A stretch of DNA of 64,000 nt from Pseudoips prasinana. Lineage: Eukaryota; Arthropoda; Insecta; Lepidoptera; Nolidae. The translations under genes and the position numbers were made by a program. Below, piece after piece: positions 1 to 10,808 of the stretch (positions are counted from its first letter, which is position 1; every line of letters begins with the position of its first letter). The notes below the pieces were generated by a model. The model was not told where the DNA came from. It saw only the letters and a list, made by a program, of their open reading frames with translations, and did no database searches. The stretch covers positions 25,704,001-25,768,000 of the forward strand of contig OX621254.1 of assembly GCA_951640165.1 (NCBI GenBank), given 5' to 3'.

Positions 1-41
1 TCATATTAAAATTTCCCTAGATATTATTAAATAGTGAGCAT

Positions 42-254
42 TTAATAATATCTAGGGACAATGTCACACAGATCATCCAAGCCCCAAACTAAGCAAAGCT
101 TTGTACTATGGGTACCAGGCGATGATATACATACTTATATACTTAGATAGATAAATACTTAAATACATAGAAAACATCCATGACTAAGAAACAAATATTC
201 ATGCTCATCACACAAATATTTGCACTTACCGGGATTCGAACTCAGGACCACCAT
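42..254 (-). repeat. SINE-B, minus strand, head partly missing
   Basis: Reading the minus strand, the body ends in an ATT-type tail near position 42 and carries the family core (accgggattcgaa on the plus strand is the reversed B box; gtactatgggtaccaggcga is the shared body). The match stops just after the B box, where other copies continue through 'ccagcttcgtaggcaggagc'; unrelated AT-rich sequence follows. The A box is therefore lost and this copy should be inactive for Pol III transcription. Confidence 0.85.
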
Positions 255-439
255 TATAATCACGGCCACTTTTACCGCACAATACTATTTCGTGGAGTCA
301 ATTAACTGCGGAGGTATTTCCGATCTGGTGTAACGTTGCAACCTTCAAGAAGCGAGCACATTCCTTTTAAAAGTTTGGTAACGTTTTAGCTGGTTGCTTA
401 AAAGCCTCTGATGTTGCGTGTATCCATGGGCGGCGGTGA

Positions 440-812
440 TTACTTACCACCGGGGGATCCACTTCACCATGCTATTATGTAAAAAAATACGTTGGTTCTC
501 AAGTTTTGAAATGAAAAATGTTGGGTCACCATCATCATTAAACTGCTGGAAAAGCTTCCCCCAAGAATCATGTTGGGGGGATATGCCATAACGTAATAGT
601 AGTATAAAATTAAACTGTACGCACACACACGTACACACACGCACACACACACACACTGTCAGCCTACCAAATGCCGCATATTTGAAATAACTTGTTAACT
701 AATAAAATAAAAAATTACGTCGGTTCTCAAGTTTTGACATGAAAAATGTTGGGTCACCATCATCATTAAACTGCTAAAAAGCTTTCCCCAAGAATCATGT
801 TGGGAAAATATA
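440..812. repeat. Duplicated LINE-tail-like unit with CA microsatellite
   Basis: Two direct copies of a unit running from 'aaaaaatacgttggttctca' through 'aagcttyccccaagaatcat' lie at about 480-600 and 711-805. The first continues into a CA/CG-rich run at about 618-656. The same unit recurs at 3849-3990. The open frames here arise from the CA run and the repeat and have no protein family signature. Confidence 0.6.
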
Positions 813-819
813 TATATGT

Positions 820-923
820 TTTGCATTTTTCAAAGCCATCCTTTGGCGGAAAAATCTATTTAAACATAATATCAGATGTTTAAATAGATATTTCCGCCAT
901 AGGAAGGCTTTGAAAACTGCAAA
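820..923. mobile_element. Short foldback MITE, about 104 bp
   Basis: The left half (tttgcattttt, caaagcc, tggcggaaa, tctatttaaaca) is repeated as an imperfect reverse complement in the right half (tgtttaaataga, tttccgcca, ggctttgaaaactgcaaa), leaving a loop of about 10 bases. The arms are about 45 bp. No protein is encoded. This fits a non-autonomous foldback DNA element; superfamily not assignable because no clear target duplication is visible. Confidence 0.6.
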
Positions 924-1469
924 GATTCACTTAAAACAATAGACTTTAAATCAAAATACAAAATCAATATGTAGTGTTAATTCCGGTAATTGTCAGTTTA
1001 ATCATGCCGGGATGCAATTTGCACCGCCCTCCCGCCCGCAAAAATGTGCACATACAAGAAGGACAATATAAAAAAGCAAATTACATGCGCCAGTACGATA
1101 CCCAACACGTGTTTCGGTCCTCCACGTACGATTCTCAAGGGCTGCTAACTCGTCGAGTGCTCGAAGAAGACACTACAAATTGATTTTGTATTTTAATTTT
1201 TATGGCTTTCCGCAAAGTAACGCCTGATTCCATTATCAATAGACTTTAATAATTCAAGTCAATCCTAACAATTCTGGCCCATCCAACACAAAACGATTGC
1301 ATGGAAGAGATCGCTTTTATATAAGGCCGCTTTTATATAATATTATTATGTTCATTTTCTTGTTTGTGTCTAAATCTTTTGTTTTATTGATTGTTGCAAT
1401 AAAGTGTAGTTCTTCTACTGACCAAGTGAAAAAAATTATAAATTACTAATTTTTTGATTTTTTTGAATA

Positions 1470-1612
1470 TAGACAACGCTCGCATTAGTGAAATCAATCC
1501 CAGTTTTGCAGGGTTTTTTACAAACATAACTGACGGACATAAAGTTGTCTACAGATATTTGTCCTGCACAGGAATTGAACCCATTGGTGGCAGCACACGT
1601 GCAGTCGAAATT
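1470..1612 (-). repeat. Degraded SINE-C, minus strand
   Basis: The layout is the same as the copy at 23270-23449: a 'tcaatccc...gcagggt' motif, a central 'gacggacataaagttgtct' segment, then 'caggaattgaaccca' (a reversed B box) and 'gcagcacacgtgca'. Several positions are changed and the A-box half is poor, so this is an old copy. Confidence 0.5.
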
Positions 1613-1850
1613 ATTTAATCAAATTTATAAATAATATTTTTTTTTATAACAATGAGTAAATCTAAGTTCAAATATGAAAATCTTTTCTAAGAATGCCTCT
1701 TAATGGTTAAAGTTTGTATCCGGGATTGACAGAAGATGCAAGTTTGATTCCCACCAGGCGATTAAATTAATAGTTCACCAGTTTAGATTTTGCCATTTAA
1801 GTTGCTCATCTTAATAGCTAGATTGATCTCTGTTACATAACGACAACGAC

Positions 1851-1926
1851 AGGCCGGTTGGCGTGGTTGGTAGACTTGCTTTTCACGCGGCAGGTCGTGA
1901 GTTCGATTCCCACCCAGGACAGATAT
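1851..1926 (+). repeat. SINE-A head only, with a foreign tail
   Basis: A tRNA-like head with A box (tggcgtggttggtag) and B box (gagttcgattccc) is followed by 'acccaggacagatat' and then leaves the SINE-A body. The sequence after it (aaaaaggttattattcacg... to about 2000) instead matches the repeat at 38768-38840. The head has therefore been joined to another repeat or the body was replaced. Confidence 0.65.
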
Positions 1927-2533
1927 CAAAATAAAATTAAATTAAAAAGGTTATTATTCACGTAGACTTTAAAAAAGCCCTTGTAAATAGTCAGAACATG
2001 TTTGTAGTAATATAGTTGTATACATTATTATTTCTAGTAACATCGATATTTAGGTACACATTGTATTGATTGTCTGAAAACATTTATAAAATTTATTTTA
2101 TTATTGCAATGATATTTAGCCAGCTCGTATTGTCAAGAGATTATGTTTAATTATCTAGTTTAAGTCTAATATTTTTACTATATATTACACATCTATATTA
2201 AGGTATTATTATTATGACGGACCTTGTGTTAATAACGACGATCGAGCTTTAATGCTACCACCGGATCCAATGCGCCCCAACTGAAAAGACCCAGCGAAAC
2301 AAACTTAGTGGGTGCATCTACTACCGGTTTCAACACGACCCAGTTGAAACGGTCCGGCGAAACATACTCAAGCGGGCATGAACACGGGATTTGGTCCAAT
2401 TAGAGTAATTATTTAGTAGGCAAACACAATATATGCTCGATCGGTTGTCTGAATGCTTATTATTTGAGATTATATTTAGGTATACAATTAGATTATATAT
2501 AGGTATTTGTGTGCATGAACATGTTTAACTCCT

Positions 2534-2836
2534 CCTTGTTTCTTTCTAATTAAATTCGTTGCGGGATCCAATACAGTTAAAGCGATTCCCCGGAACATGC
2601 CTGAGCCTCACCGCTCAGTGTCATTTCATTGTGTCCCACTGTAGATCCTGGCTTACAGGAGTTGCAGTGGTGGTCCTATGTCTGTTTGTCCTGAGTCTGG
2701 GTGTAATTCTATATAAGTATGTATTTAGAAAAGAAAAATAGTATGTGTAGTATATCAGTTATCTGGTTTCCATAGTACAAGCTCTGCTTAGTTTGCGATC
2801 AGACGACCGTGTGTCAATAACGTATTATTATAATAG
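2534..2836 (+). repeat. Chimeric SINE: foreign 5' part plus SINE-A body
   Basis: The right part, from about 2671, is standard SINE-A body (gtctgtttgtcctgagtctg, then tctggtttccatagtacaag). The left part has no tRNA-like boxes; it is a 'gggacatgcctgagcctcam' segment that recurs at 12391-12490, there joined to something else. The short open frame spanning the junction (2559-2741) is not a recognisable protein. Confidence 0.55.
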
Positions 2837-3258
2837 GATATTATTATATATTATCATAATATGAACTGTGTCTGAAATGAATGATTTCTTAATGTCCCTG
2901 GATATTTAAAAATATATTTATTTTTATAAATTACGTAACATGTTGTGTAGCGCTATTTCCAACTTTGTCACATAGAACTGAGGTAATAAATTATTGGGTT
3001 TAGCAAAATTTTTCGAGAAATTCTGTTATACGTGAGTGGTATTTTGATTAATGCGGATCGGAAGTTGGGTAAGCATAAAAGGAAATGTTTTTGTTTGATT
3101 TATTTACTAACTTCAAAAGAAGGTAATTTTTATGTATGTTAGTTTTCATTAATTTCTGTATACATGTAACGTGATTTTGTTATTGTTTATGAACCTATTT
3201 AGCAATTTCAACACTGACAAAGGGGTGTTTGTGGGATAATCTCAAATAATATTATCTA

Positions 3259-3597
3259 CTAGCTGTGCCCCGCGGTTTTACCCGCATTAAATTTTATAAA
3301 TTATCTCATCTCCCGTAGGTGATAGCGTGATACATATTATCCTGAGGATGAGGATACATATTATCCTATATGTTGACCCGACCTCTTAGTAATATTTATG
3401 TAAAATTTGAAGTAAATCCATGCAGAACTTTTTGAGTTTGGCCCGGACATACATACAGACACACAGATAAATAGACAAAAATTCTAAAAACTATATTTTG
3501 GCTTTGATATCAAATGTAGATCACGCTCCAAGTATCCTTTTTTAAAAATATTCAATGTACAGTTTTGACTTTCCTACGTTTTTATTATATGTATAGA
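3259..3597 (-). mobile_element. Hel-2 non-autonomous Helitron, full length
   Basis: On the plus strand it begins CTAGCTGTGCCCCGCGG and ends with the reverse complement of the Hel-2 5' end (tatatgtataga). On the minus strand it starts with TC and ends in a GC hairpin followed by CTAG. It is flanked by A at 3258 and T at 3598 with no target duplication, as expected for Helitrons, which insert between A and T. It has no coding capacity and would need a Rep/helicase supplied elsewhere. A local 'cctgaggatgaggatacata' duplication sits inside. Confidence 0.85.
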
Positions 3598-3620
3598 TTA
3601 ATGAAAAGATTAGATTTATT

Positions 3621-3988
3621 TGTTAGTATGTATATATATTTGCCTGTAATGGATAATGTGGTTCTCGGCCTGGAAAGAATATCAGGGGTGGCCATACCAT
3701 GCCGTGGGCATCGTAATAGGCGACTCCTATACAGCAGGTAGTCAGGCAGCAGCACCGATATCACCTAACTGCGGTACCAAACCTTTGGGGGAGGCCTATA
3801 TCCAACAGTTGATGATATCAGTTTGGTGATGTAATAGATTGCTAGTATGTAAAAAAATACGTTGGTTCTCAAGTTTTGACATGAAAAATGTTGGGTCACC
3901 ATCATCATTAAACTGCTGGAAAAGCTTCCCCCAAGAATCATGTTAGGGGGATATGCCATAATGTAGTAATAGTATAAAATTAAAATGT

Positions 3989-4048
<60 letters not shown>

Positions 4049-4313
4049 ACACACACATACACACACACACACACTGTCAGCCTATAAATTTTTGGTAGTA
4101 TGTATGTACATTTGCCTGTAATGGATAATGTGGTTCTCGGCCTGTAAAGAATAACAGGGGTGGCCATACCATGCCGTGGGCATCGTAATAGGCGACTCCT
4201 ATACAGCAGGTAGCCAGGCAGCAGCTCTGATATCACCTAACTGCGCTACCAAACATTTGGGGGAGGCCTATATCCAGCAGTTGATGATATCAGTTTGGTG
4301 ATATAATAGATTA
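3621..4313. repeat. Direct duplication of a LINE-U segment flanking a CA repeat
   Basis: About 200 bp starting 'tttgcctgtaatggataatg' and ending 'ttgatgatatcagtttggtg' occurs at 3641-3838 and again at 4113-4312. Between them lies the 'aaaaaatacgttggttctca' unit also seen near 480, followed by the CA run. The segment contains 'tggccataccatgccgtggg' and 'ggggaggcctatatccarca', which look like the reversed 3'-UTR and tail of a LINE family. Confidence 0.7.
3989..4076. repeat. (AC)n microsatellite
   Basis: About 85 bp of nearly pure AC dinucleotides with a few AT interruptions. The poly-valine/cysteine frames predicted on the minus strand here come from this repeat and are not genes. Confidence 0.95.
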
Positions 4314-4660
4314 ATTAAAAAACTTGAGAGGTGTCAAGGGACACCCGGATGGAACGAAGTTATTTCGTATTATTTATTATGTACAAAAAACCTGTATACA
4401 CTCAACAAAAATAATCGTCGCGACACCACACTGTTCAATGCAAAATAGAAATGAAAATATCTGGCTTGCTTTGTATAAGAGAGAGAGAGAAAGAGACAGA
4501 CAGAGAAACATGCGCACGCCGCACAGCTGCAAAAAGTGTCGTGACAACTTTTCGTAAGAATTTTTTCTGTCTAACGTCGTTCCAAAAACCACAAAACTGA
4601 TTGTAAAAATTCATATGACCCAAAGGAAATTACAGTATCAAAGACTAACTTAGGCTGTAA

Positions 4661-4745
4661 CTTCATCATCATCATATCAGCCGAAACGCGTCTACTACTG
4701 AATAGTAGCTTTCCTAAAGATCTCCACAAGGCTGATTGAAGACTT
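4661..4745 (-). repeat. RTE LINE 3'-end fragment, minus strand
   Basis: Begins with 'catcatcatcatatcagccg' on the plus strand, the reverse complement of the RTE 3' tail, and continues with 'cctaaagatctccacaa'. Severely 5'-truncated, as is usual for dead-on-arrival LINE copies. Confidence 0.7.
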
Positions 4746-4854
4746 ATGTATTTTGAAAAATAGAGTCCAACGAAAGTTATAATAATGTAATACAACCCAA
4801 TAAAAAATTCCCATTAAAGTCATTACTTGCTGTAAAGTACTCGTGTAATTCATG

Positions 4855-5291
4855 TCACGTGTTGCCAATGATAACCTTCGGAACAGAGACGTGGGCGTTC
4901 ACTATATGCCTTATCAGGTGGCTCAGGGTCATCCAAACAGCAATCACGAGGGCTATGCTTGGAATTTTCCCACGAGATCCAATCAAAAATTTTGAGATCC
5001 GCAAGTGAACCAAAGTAACCGACATAGCTCGAAGAATTGCCAAGTTTAAGTGACAGTGGGTAAGGCACATAGCTCGTAGAACCGACGGCCGCTGGGGCAG
5101 AAAGGTTCTCGAGTGGCGACAATGAAGACGCAGAAGACCGGAAGGGGCACGCCCCCTACAACATGAAGCGATGATCTTGTGAGGATTGTTGGAAGCCGCC
5201 GGATGCGGGTAGCGGAAGACAGGCAATTGTGGAGATCTTAGGGGGGAGGCCTTTGTCTAGAAGTGGGCATATTTCGGGTGATATTATGATG
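4855..5291 (+). pseudogene. 5'-truncated RTE-clade LINE, C-terminal part and 3' tail
   Basis: Plus-strand remnant of an RTE reverse transcriptase C-terminus. It carries the same sequence as the 3' part of the longer copy at 58122-60972: 'cgctggggcagaaaggttct', then 'ccctacaa', 'gatgatcttgtg' and 'caattgtggagatct'. It ends near a 'gatattatgatga' tail. The reading frame is broken by stops. In intact relatives this stretch encodes a basic segment with repeated W and R residues; that parallel is family knowledge, not an alignment. Confidence 0.75.
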
Positions 5292-5418
5292 ACATTAACT
5301 CATTTATAACACTTATTAATAATTTTACATTTATATAAATAATAATAATATCCTGGGATGGCTATCCAATCCCAAACTAAGCAGAGCTTGGAAACCGAAA
5401 TCAGATGGCTGATATACT

Positions 5419-5570
5419 ATTCATCATCATCATCATCATATCAGCCGAAAGACGTCCACTGCTGGACAAAGGCCTCCCCCAAAGATCTCCACAATTGCCG
5501 GTCTTGTGCTATTCGCATCCAGCATTTTCCAGCGACCCGCACAAGATCATCGGTCCATCTTGTAGATATA
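5419..5570 (-). repeat. RTE LINE 3'-end fragment inserted in SINE-A
   Basis: Plus-strand text starts with ATC repeats (catcatcatcatatcagccg) and runs through 'aaagatctccacaattgccg' to 'ccatcttgta'. It is the reverse complement of the RTE 3' end and about 150 bp long. It interrupts the SINE-A body after 'gctgatatactat'. Confidence 0.75.
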
Positions 5571-5613
5571 ATATTATTCTTTTGTAAATACATAATGATA
5601 TAGATTATTACGA

Positions 5614-5857
5614 CGTCACCGTAGCCTAGTTGGTGGTGCTTCTGCCTACGAAGCTGGTGGCAGGTGGCTGGTGAAAATATTTGTGTGATGAGCACGAGTA
5701 TTGTTTCTGAGTCATGGATGTTAACTATGTATATAAGTATTTATCTATCTATATAAGTATGTATATCGTCGCCTGGTACCCATAGTACAAGCTTTGCTTA
5801 GTTTGGGGCTAGGATGATCTGTGTGACATTGTCCCGAGATATTATTATTATTATTAC
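5614..5857 (+). repeat. SINE-B inserted in SINE-A
   Basis: Starts 'gtcaccgtagcctagttggt' (A box) and ends in an ATT run. The B-box region is damaged: the usual 'ggttcgaatcccggtaagtg' is largely missing, replaced by 'ggcaggtggctggtg'. The rest of the body is close to the consensus of the other SINE-B copies in the window. Confidence 0.85.
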
Positions 5858-5985
5858 ATCTAGACACAGGACAAGCAGACATGTTAATGCACACAAATAT
5901 TTATCCGGGGTGTGAATCGAACCTACGACCTGCGGCGTGAAGGCAAGCATTTACCAACCACGCCAATCGGCCCGTCAAATTGGTA

Positions 5986-7690
5986 TTCACTAATTATGAT
6001 AAAAGTGCAAGTTGATCAATTTATTTATACCATCGTTACTTCCATTACTATTAAAGCGTACCCCGTGTGTATAATGACGGCACAGATTTAATGCCAGATC
6101 CAAAGTGCCACAACTAAGAGATCTTTAAAGGATCTCCATAATACCATAATCGGACCATCAGTAACACGATTATGAGCACTAGACATTTACCCCAAAATGA
6201 ATCACCAGAAAATTAATGCAAATTAGCCTATAATAGCGAACCGCAGGGTTAAAGCTCTAAGAGTATAAAATTATGCTTATTAAGTTGGTCAATTTGGAAC
6301 ACTGGCCGACTAAACTTTTTACGGTTAATGGTTAACGTGATTTTACTTCTGCTACTGGTTCGATTTGAAAACTGTGGTCGCGTGTTCTAAGACGGATAAG
6401 GGGCTTGGTTAAGTTAGCCGTGGTTTCCAGTCTAGGAATAATAACAGGGCTACTGTGTAATAAATATTTATTAAATTTATTAACTATTTATAAAATATAT
6501 CCAGTTAAAATACTAACAAAAAAAATTGACATAAATAATGTAAATACTAATAAGATACAGTGGTCAGTAAGAAAATAAATCCTAATTAATAATTCCCTTC
6601 ATAATATATATTTTTATTAATAACGTTATTACATCGCTGCCTATTCAATATAGAAAAAACATAAAAAGCACACTTTACAGATATTCACAATGCTATTTTA
6701 TTGTATTAATTTTAATTTGAGTTTAACATGTGAAGTGTGTGACAAAATATTATTTGTTAGTATATTGTATTGTTGCAGTGCCCTTACAGGGTTCATGTTT
6801 GGTACTGTATTATAATCTAAAATACCTACGTAAAACCCATGAAAGCAATAAATAAATTGAAATTGGGTGTCGTAAAAGGCAACTGGGAGATACACCAGGT
6901 AGTCGGGCGTTTTGTGCGATGCTGGCAGGCGACTACACCAAATAGGACGCCGTGGTCTCCTTCCGTGAGGCAGTTATGCTTCAGAAGGAGATCACCGAGC
7001 GGGAGCGGCGGCAGCCGTCTTACACCCCTCGAGGCTGCGGTAGCAGTACGAGAAGTGTCCTCTACTGTGCTCCTATTAGTGGTGCAGTCACTGTACCAAA
7101 TTGCCTAGAGTCGTCCAAAGGGGCCCTTCCAGGGTACGTGCCCTAATAATTTGGGAGATAAAAAAAAAGAAGATAAAAATGTATATTTTGAATTCAATTT
7201 TCCATTTTATCGAGTTAACAATGAGAGCCTCACTAGGCAATAGAGCCTGTATCGAGGCTTTCAATGGACTATTGCATTTTATCATTAGGTATGTCACAAT
7301 TCACGTCACAAAGATTTAAGTTAATACATATTATATAAATAATTTGACCATCATTAATAAAATACTATTTGGTTTAGGGAAATTCAGATAAAGATCGTGC
7401 TAATTATAAATGCACACAGTAATTAATATTAAACAATTCATGAAAAAAAACTACTAATCATAAGTCAACAGATACAAATTAATTAATTTATGTTAATAAT
7501 TATAAATGCGAAATGTATGTAAATATAAAGTTAGAAGTGGGTGTGTGTGTGTTTTTTTTTATATATCGGTTATATGTCATATCAAATATAAGTTCTAAGG
7601 AGTTTCATTATACTTTAGGGTGGGAATGTATTTCTTAGCTTTTAACTGAGCCTCGCACATCGTACACATGTTAATGTCGCATTTGCCAAC
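5986..7690. other. AT-rich intergenic stretch without a supported gene
   Basis: I see no gene here. A 6060-6190 segment with 'gtaccccgtgtgtataatga' weakly resembles 2215-2400. At 7040-7095, 'gagaagtgtcctctactgtg' resembles the reverse strand of about 42960-42995, suggesting an old shared repeat. The overlapping 64- and 89-residue open frames at 6839-7146 have no family I recognise and end in low-complexity DNA. Confidence 0.4.
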
Positions 7691-7699
7691 AATTTTATT

Positions 7700-8460
7700 A
7701 TACAGGTAAGGAAACATGTGCTCTTGACTTGGCGCAAAAGGGCGTCACCGAGACAGGATACCCACGTTCCCGGAGCTCCTCCGATCAGGTGCCAAGAGAA
7801 GTCCGTGGCAGGTTAGGCGTAGTCGGTGCAAGACAAATCCACCCGCAGACACTTTTCACTGACACTACCCATGCTACCCGTAGGTGGCATGCGTAGTAAG
7901 GAAACAGATAGTCGAGCAGCAGCGCCACGTATCTATAATAGACACGTAATAATTAGTTACCACCTAATTGCGTGGTGACTACGGCAAACGCCTCCACATG
8001 GTTATTCTATAGAAACCTGTGGAAGAGACCTATGTTAGTTACCACCTAAATGCGTGGTGACTACGGCATACCCCTCCACATGGTTATTCTATAGAAACCT
8101 GAGGAAGAGACCTATGTTAGTTACCACCTAAATGCGTGGTGACTACGGCATACCCCTCCACATGGTTATTCTATAGAAACCTGAGGAAGAGACCTATGTT
8201 AGTTATCACCTAATTGCGTGGTGACTACGGCAAACCCCTCCACATGGTTATTCTATAGAAACCTGAGGAAGAGACCTATGTTAGTTACCACCTATGCGTG
8301 GTGACTTCGGCAAACCCCTCCACATGGTTATTCTATAGAAACCTGAGGAAGAGACCTATGTTAGTTACCACCTAAATGCGTGGTGACTACGGCAAACCCC
8401 TCCACATGGTTATTCTGTAGACACCTGAGGAAGAGATCTATATTCAGCAGTGGATGATAT
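7700..8460 (+). repeat. LINE-U 3'-UTR-like region containing an 82-bp array
   Basis: The unique left part (7740-7950) contains 'ctacccgtaggtggcatgcg' and 'agcagcagcgcc', and the right end reads 'atctatattcagcagtggat' then 'gatatcag'. This matches the end of other LINE-U copies (for example 'cagcagttgatgatatcag' near 4278-4296). The tandem array lies between. Confidence 0.55.
7955..8442. repeat. 82-bp tandem repeat, about six copies
   Basis: Units start at 'agttaccacctaa' at 7955, 8037, 8119, 8201, 8283 and 8363. Spacing is exactly 82 bp except for one unit of 80 bp. Each unit contains 'gcgtggtgactacggca', 'cctccacatggttattctat' and 'gaggaagagacctatgtt'. Units differ at only a few positions, so expansion is recent or homogenised. 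The last unit runs into the LINE-U tail. Confidence 0.95.
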
Positions 8461-9037
8461 CAGACTCATGATGTCGAGATCGTATAAGAGTCTTGGTACA
8501 AAAGCCACCAGCGTCCTCCTTAATCCTTTGCATTCGTATGGATGATCTCCAATTGGACGAGAGGGCTGCATTTCGTCGCATTGCATCAACGTCATTGCAG
8601 TTCCTCATCACAAAAACTTTGCAGGCCGGCCACAGTGGAAATTTTGGGGCCTCCACTGTTCTACAGTGAACGGTTCTCGACTATTGAATATGACTGAATA
8701 ATAATGTCCTCCTAGCATTCCGGCCACGGTGTCCAGTCTCAACAGAGATTAGCCATCTGCGCGCGACATATTATAGTGCTCAAGTGTGTGCGACCAACGA
8801 GGCAGTCAGACTGAGAATACTGAGGGACTGGCAAACAAACAAGCGATGCTGCTGCATGTGATCACCGCCGCAAATGAGCACTCGCAATACTTATGGGCTG
8901 GAAATGCATTTCTTTCTTCTTCTTTCGACTTTCACTTCTTGAAGGTTGCCATGTCATACTGTATCAGAAATACCGCAGTAAGTGGGCAAAACAGTTTTTC
9001 TTATATTTTTTAGTGTATAACACATGTAAAAATGATA

Positions 9038-9107
9038 ATAGGTATCCTGGGTGAAAACTTGTACTATGGAAACCAGAGCGGTTTTGTAAATACATAATTT
9101 ATAGATA
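9038..9107 (-). repeat. SINE-A fragment, minus strand
   Basis: Short remnant: 'ggtatcctggg', 'cttgtactatggaaaccaga' and 'ttttgtaaatacata', in the order expected for a minus-strand SINE-A body with an internal deletion. It abuts an RTE fragment. Confidence 0.6.
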
Positions 9108-9277
9108 AGACCACGAACCGGAAAACGCAGCGTGGGCAGGCCCCCTACAAGATGGACCGATGATCTTGTGCGGGTTGCTGGAAACTGTTGGATGCGAATA
9201 GCGCAAGACCGGCAATTGTGGAGATATTTGTGGGAGGCCTTTGTCCAGCAGTCTTTCGGCTGATATGATGATGATAG
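9108..9277 (+). pseudogene. RTE LINE 3' end, plus strand, heavily truncated
   Basis: Contains 'aaaacgcagcgtgggcaggc', 'gatggaccgatgatcttgtg' and 'gcaattgtggagat', and ends 'ggctgatatgatgatga'. One frame reads roughly GRPPTRWTDDLVRVAG then WMRIAQDRQLW, the basic W/R-rich C-terminus seen in RTE reverse transcriptases (family knowledge). Only about 170 bp survive. Confidence 0.75.
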
Positions 9278-9678
9278 ATAATATAAAATATATATCTATG
9301 TAACAGTTGCAACTTGTTTTGAATATTGTAAAATATTTATATTATAAAATGATTATAATTGAAATTCAATCATTTTATAGTTAAATATCTAATCGTTGGT
9401 TTATTTATCCTATAATTTGAACTTACATATTTGTTGTCTACATGAGTTGTAAAAAATGACATGCTATATATAAGGCGAAGCGTGTGAAACTTAAGAACGA
9501 TTACAACACCTATAATTTGTAAACCATGTTTCATGTAAATAAATGATTTTATCTTTATCTTTATTTTATCTACTGATGCACATTTTTTATTAAGTACCTA
9601 CTGAGATTTATTTAATATCCTATAACATCCAAAAGCACCAGAGATAGCTGATCGCTAAATTTTAGTCCTTAAGTAACA

Positions 9679-10304
9679 TCTATACATATAATAAAATCGT
9701 AAGAAAGTCAAAACTGTACATTGAATATTTTTTTAAAAGGATAGTTGGGGCGTAATCCACAATCGATATCGAAACCAAAAATATAGTTTAGAATTTTTGT
9801 CTGTTTGTCTATATGTATGTCCGGGATAAACTCAAAAAATACTGCATGGATTTACTTCAAATTTTGCATAAATATTACTAAGAGGTCGGCTCAACATATA
9901 GGCTACATATTATTATTATCACGCTTTCACCTACGGGGGAGTAGCTGTGATAATTTATAAAGTACTAGCTGTGCCCCGCGGTTTTACCCGCGTTAAATTT
10001 GATAAATTATCACAGCTCCTCCCCCGTAGGTGATAGCGTGATAATATGTAGCCTATATGTTGACCCGACCTCTTAGTAATATTCATACAAAATTTTAAGT
10101 AAATCCATGCAGTACTTTTTGAGTTTAGCCCGGACATACATACAGACAAACAGATGCACAGACAAAAATCTAAAACTATATTTTTGGCTTCAATATCGAC
10201 TGTAGATCACGCCTCAAGTATCCTTTAAAAAAATATTCAATGTACAGTTTTGACTTTCCTACGATTTTATTATATTATGTATAGATAACGCGGGGCACAG
10301 CTAG
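9679..10304 (+). mobile_element. Hel-2 (plus) interrupted by a second Hel-2
   Basis: The outer Hel-2 starts TCTATACATATAATAAAAT at 9679, runs to about 9964, and resumes at 10286 with 'taacgcggggcacagctag', ending at 10304. Its 3' hairpin has lost about 12 bp between two 'cgcgg' repeats. The inner copy (9965-10285) lies in the opposite orientation, giving an inverted repeat of roughly 280 bp arms. The host reads A at 9964 and T at 10286, an A/T insertion site. Confidence 0.85.
9965..10285 (-). mobile_element. Hel-2 (minus) nested inside a Hel-2
   Basis: Complete from CTAGCTGTGCCCCGCGG to 'tatgtataga', flanked by A and T. The two copies share the central 'cacctacggggga' and 'gtccgggmtaaactcaaaa' motifs in opposite orientation. 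It is younger than the surrounding copy. Confidence 0.85.
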
Positions 10305-10546
10305 TTAAAAATGAAAATGTACCCTCACATTTCTTAGGAGTATACTTACTCATTAAAAATTACTATTATCCGGTCGATACCTGTCACATTATTTATTTGT
10401 GATAGTATCTAGGCCACAGCTAATTTTGTGTTCGTAGACAATCGATTCCATTAGGTTTCCTTGGATTTAGACTTACAAACATTTACTGGTGACTTATTCA
10501 CCGCGGATTTGATAACCAAATATTTGAGGCGCTCATAGCCAGATAT

Positions 10547-10808
10547 ATAATAATAATATCCTGGGACATTATTCACACACGGCCATCTGATTCCAAACTA
10601 AGCAGAGCTTGTACTATGGAAACCAGATAACTGATATACTAAATATCTTATTTTTCTTTTGTAAATATATACTTATATAGATAATTTACACCCAGACTCA
10701 GGACAAACAGACATGTTCATGCACACAAATATCAGTCCCGGGTAGGACTCGAATCCACGATCTGCGGCGTGAAAGGCAGTCAACTGCCAACCACGCCAGC
10801 AGGCTCGT
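10547..10808 (-). repeat. SINE-A, minus strand, nearly complete
   Basis: Runs from an ATT-type tail (ataataataatatcctggga) through the body (ccaaactaagcagagcttgt, acacccagactcaggacaaa) to the reversed B box (aggactcgaatcc) and A box (tgccaaccacgcca). It is inserted into the head of the 5S-SINE. Confidence 0.9.

Larger units (their letters stand above)
5338..5985 (-). repeat. SINE-A (minus) split by an RTE fragment and by SINE-B
   Basis: Minus-strand SINE-A in three pieces: ATT tail and body at 5338-5418 (atcctggga, tcccaaactaagcagagctt), a short body segment at about 5571-5612 (ttcttttgtaaatacat), and body plus tRNA-like head at 5858-5985 (acacaggacaagcagacatg, aatcgaacctacgacctgcg, ccaaccacgcca). 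The gaps are filled by an RTE 3' fragment and a SINE-B, so SINE-A is the oldest of the three. Confidence 0.75.

Noticed and set aside
3765..4236. Minus-strand open frames of 97-101 residues rich in Cys and Val
   Set aside because: They are translations of the (AC)n microsatellite and of the LINE-U repeat.
7955..8442. Regular direct repeats that could suggest a CRISPR array
   Set aside because: The repeats are contiguous 82-bp units without unique spacers, and the DNA is eukaryotic.
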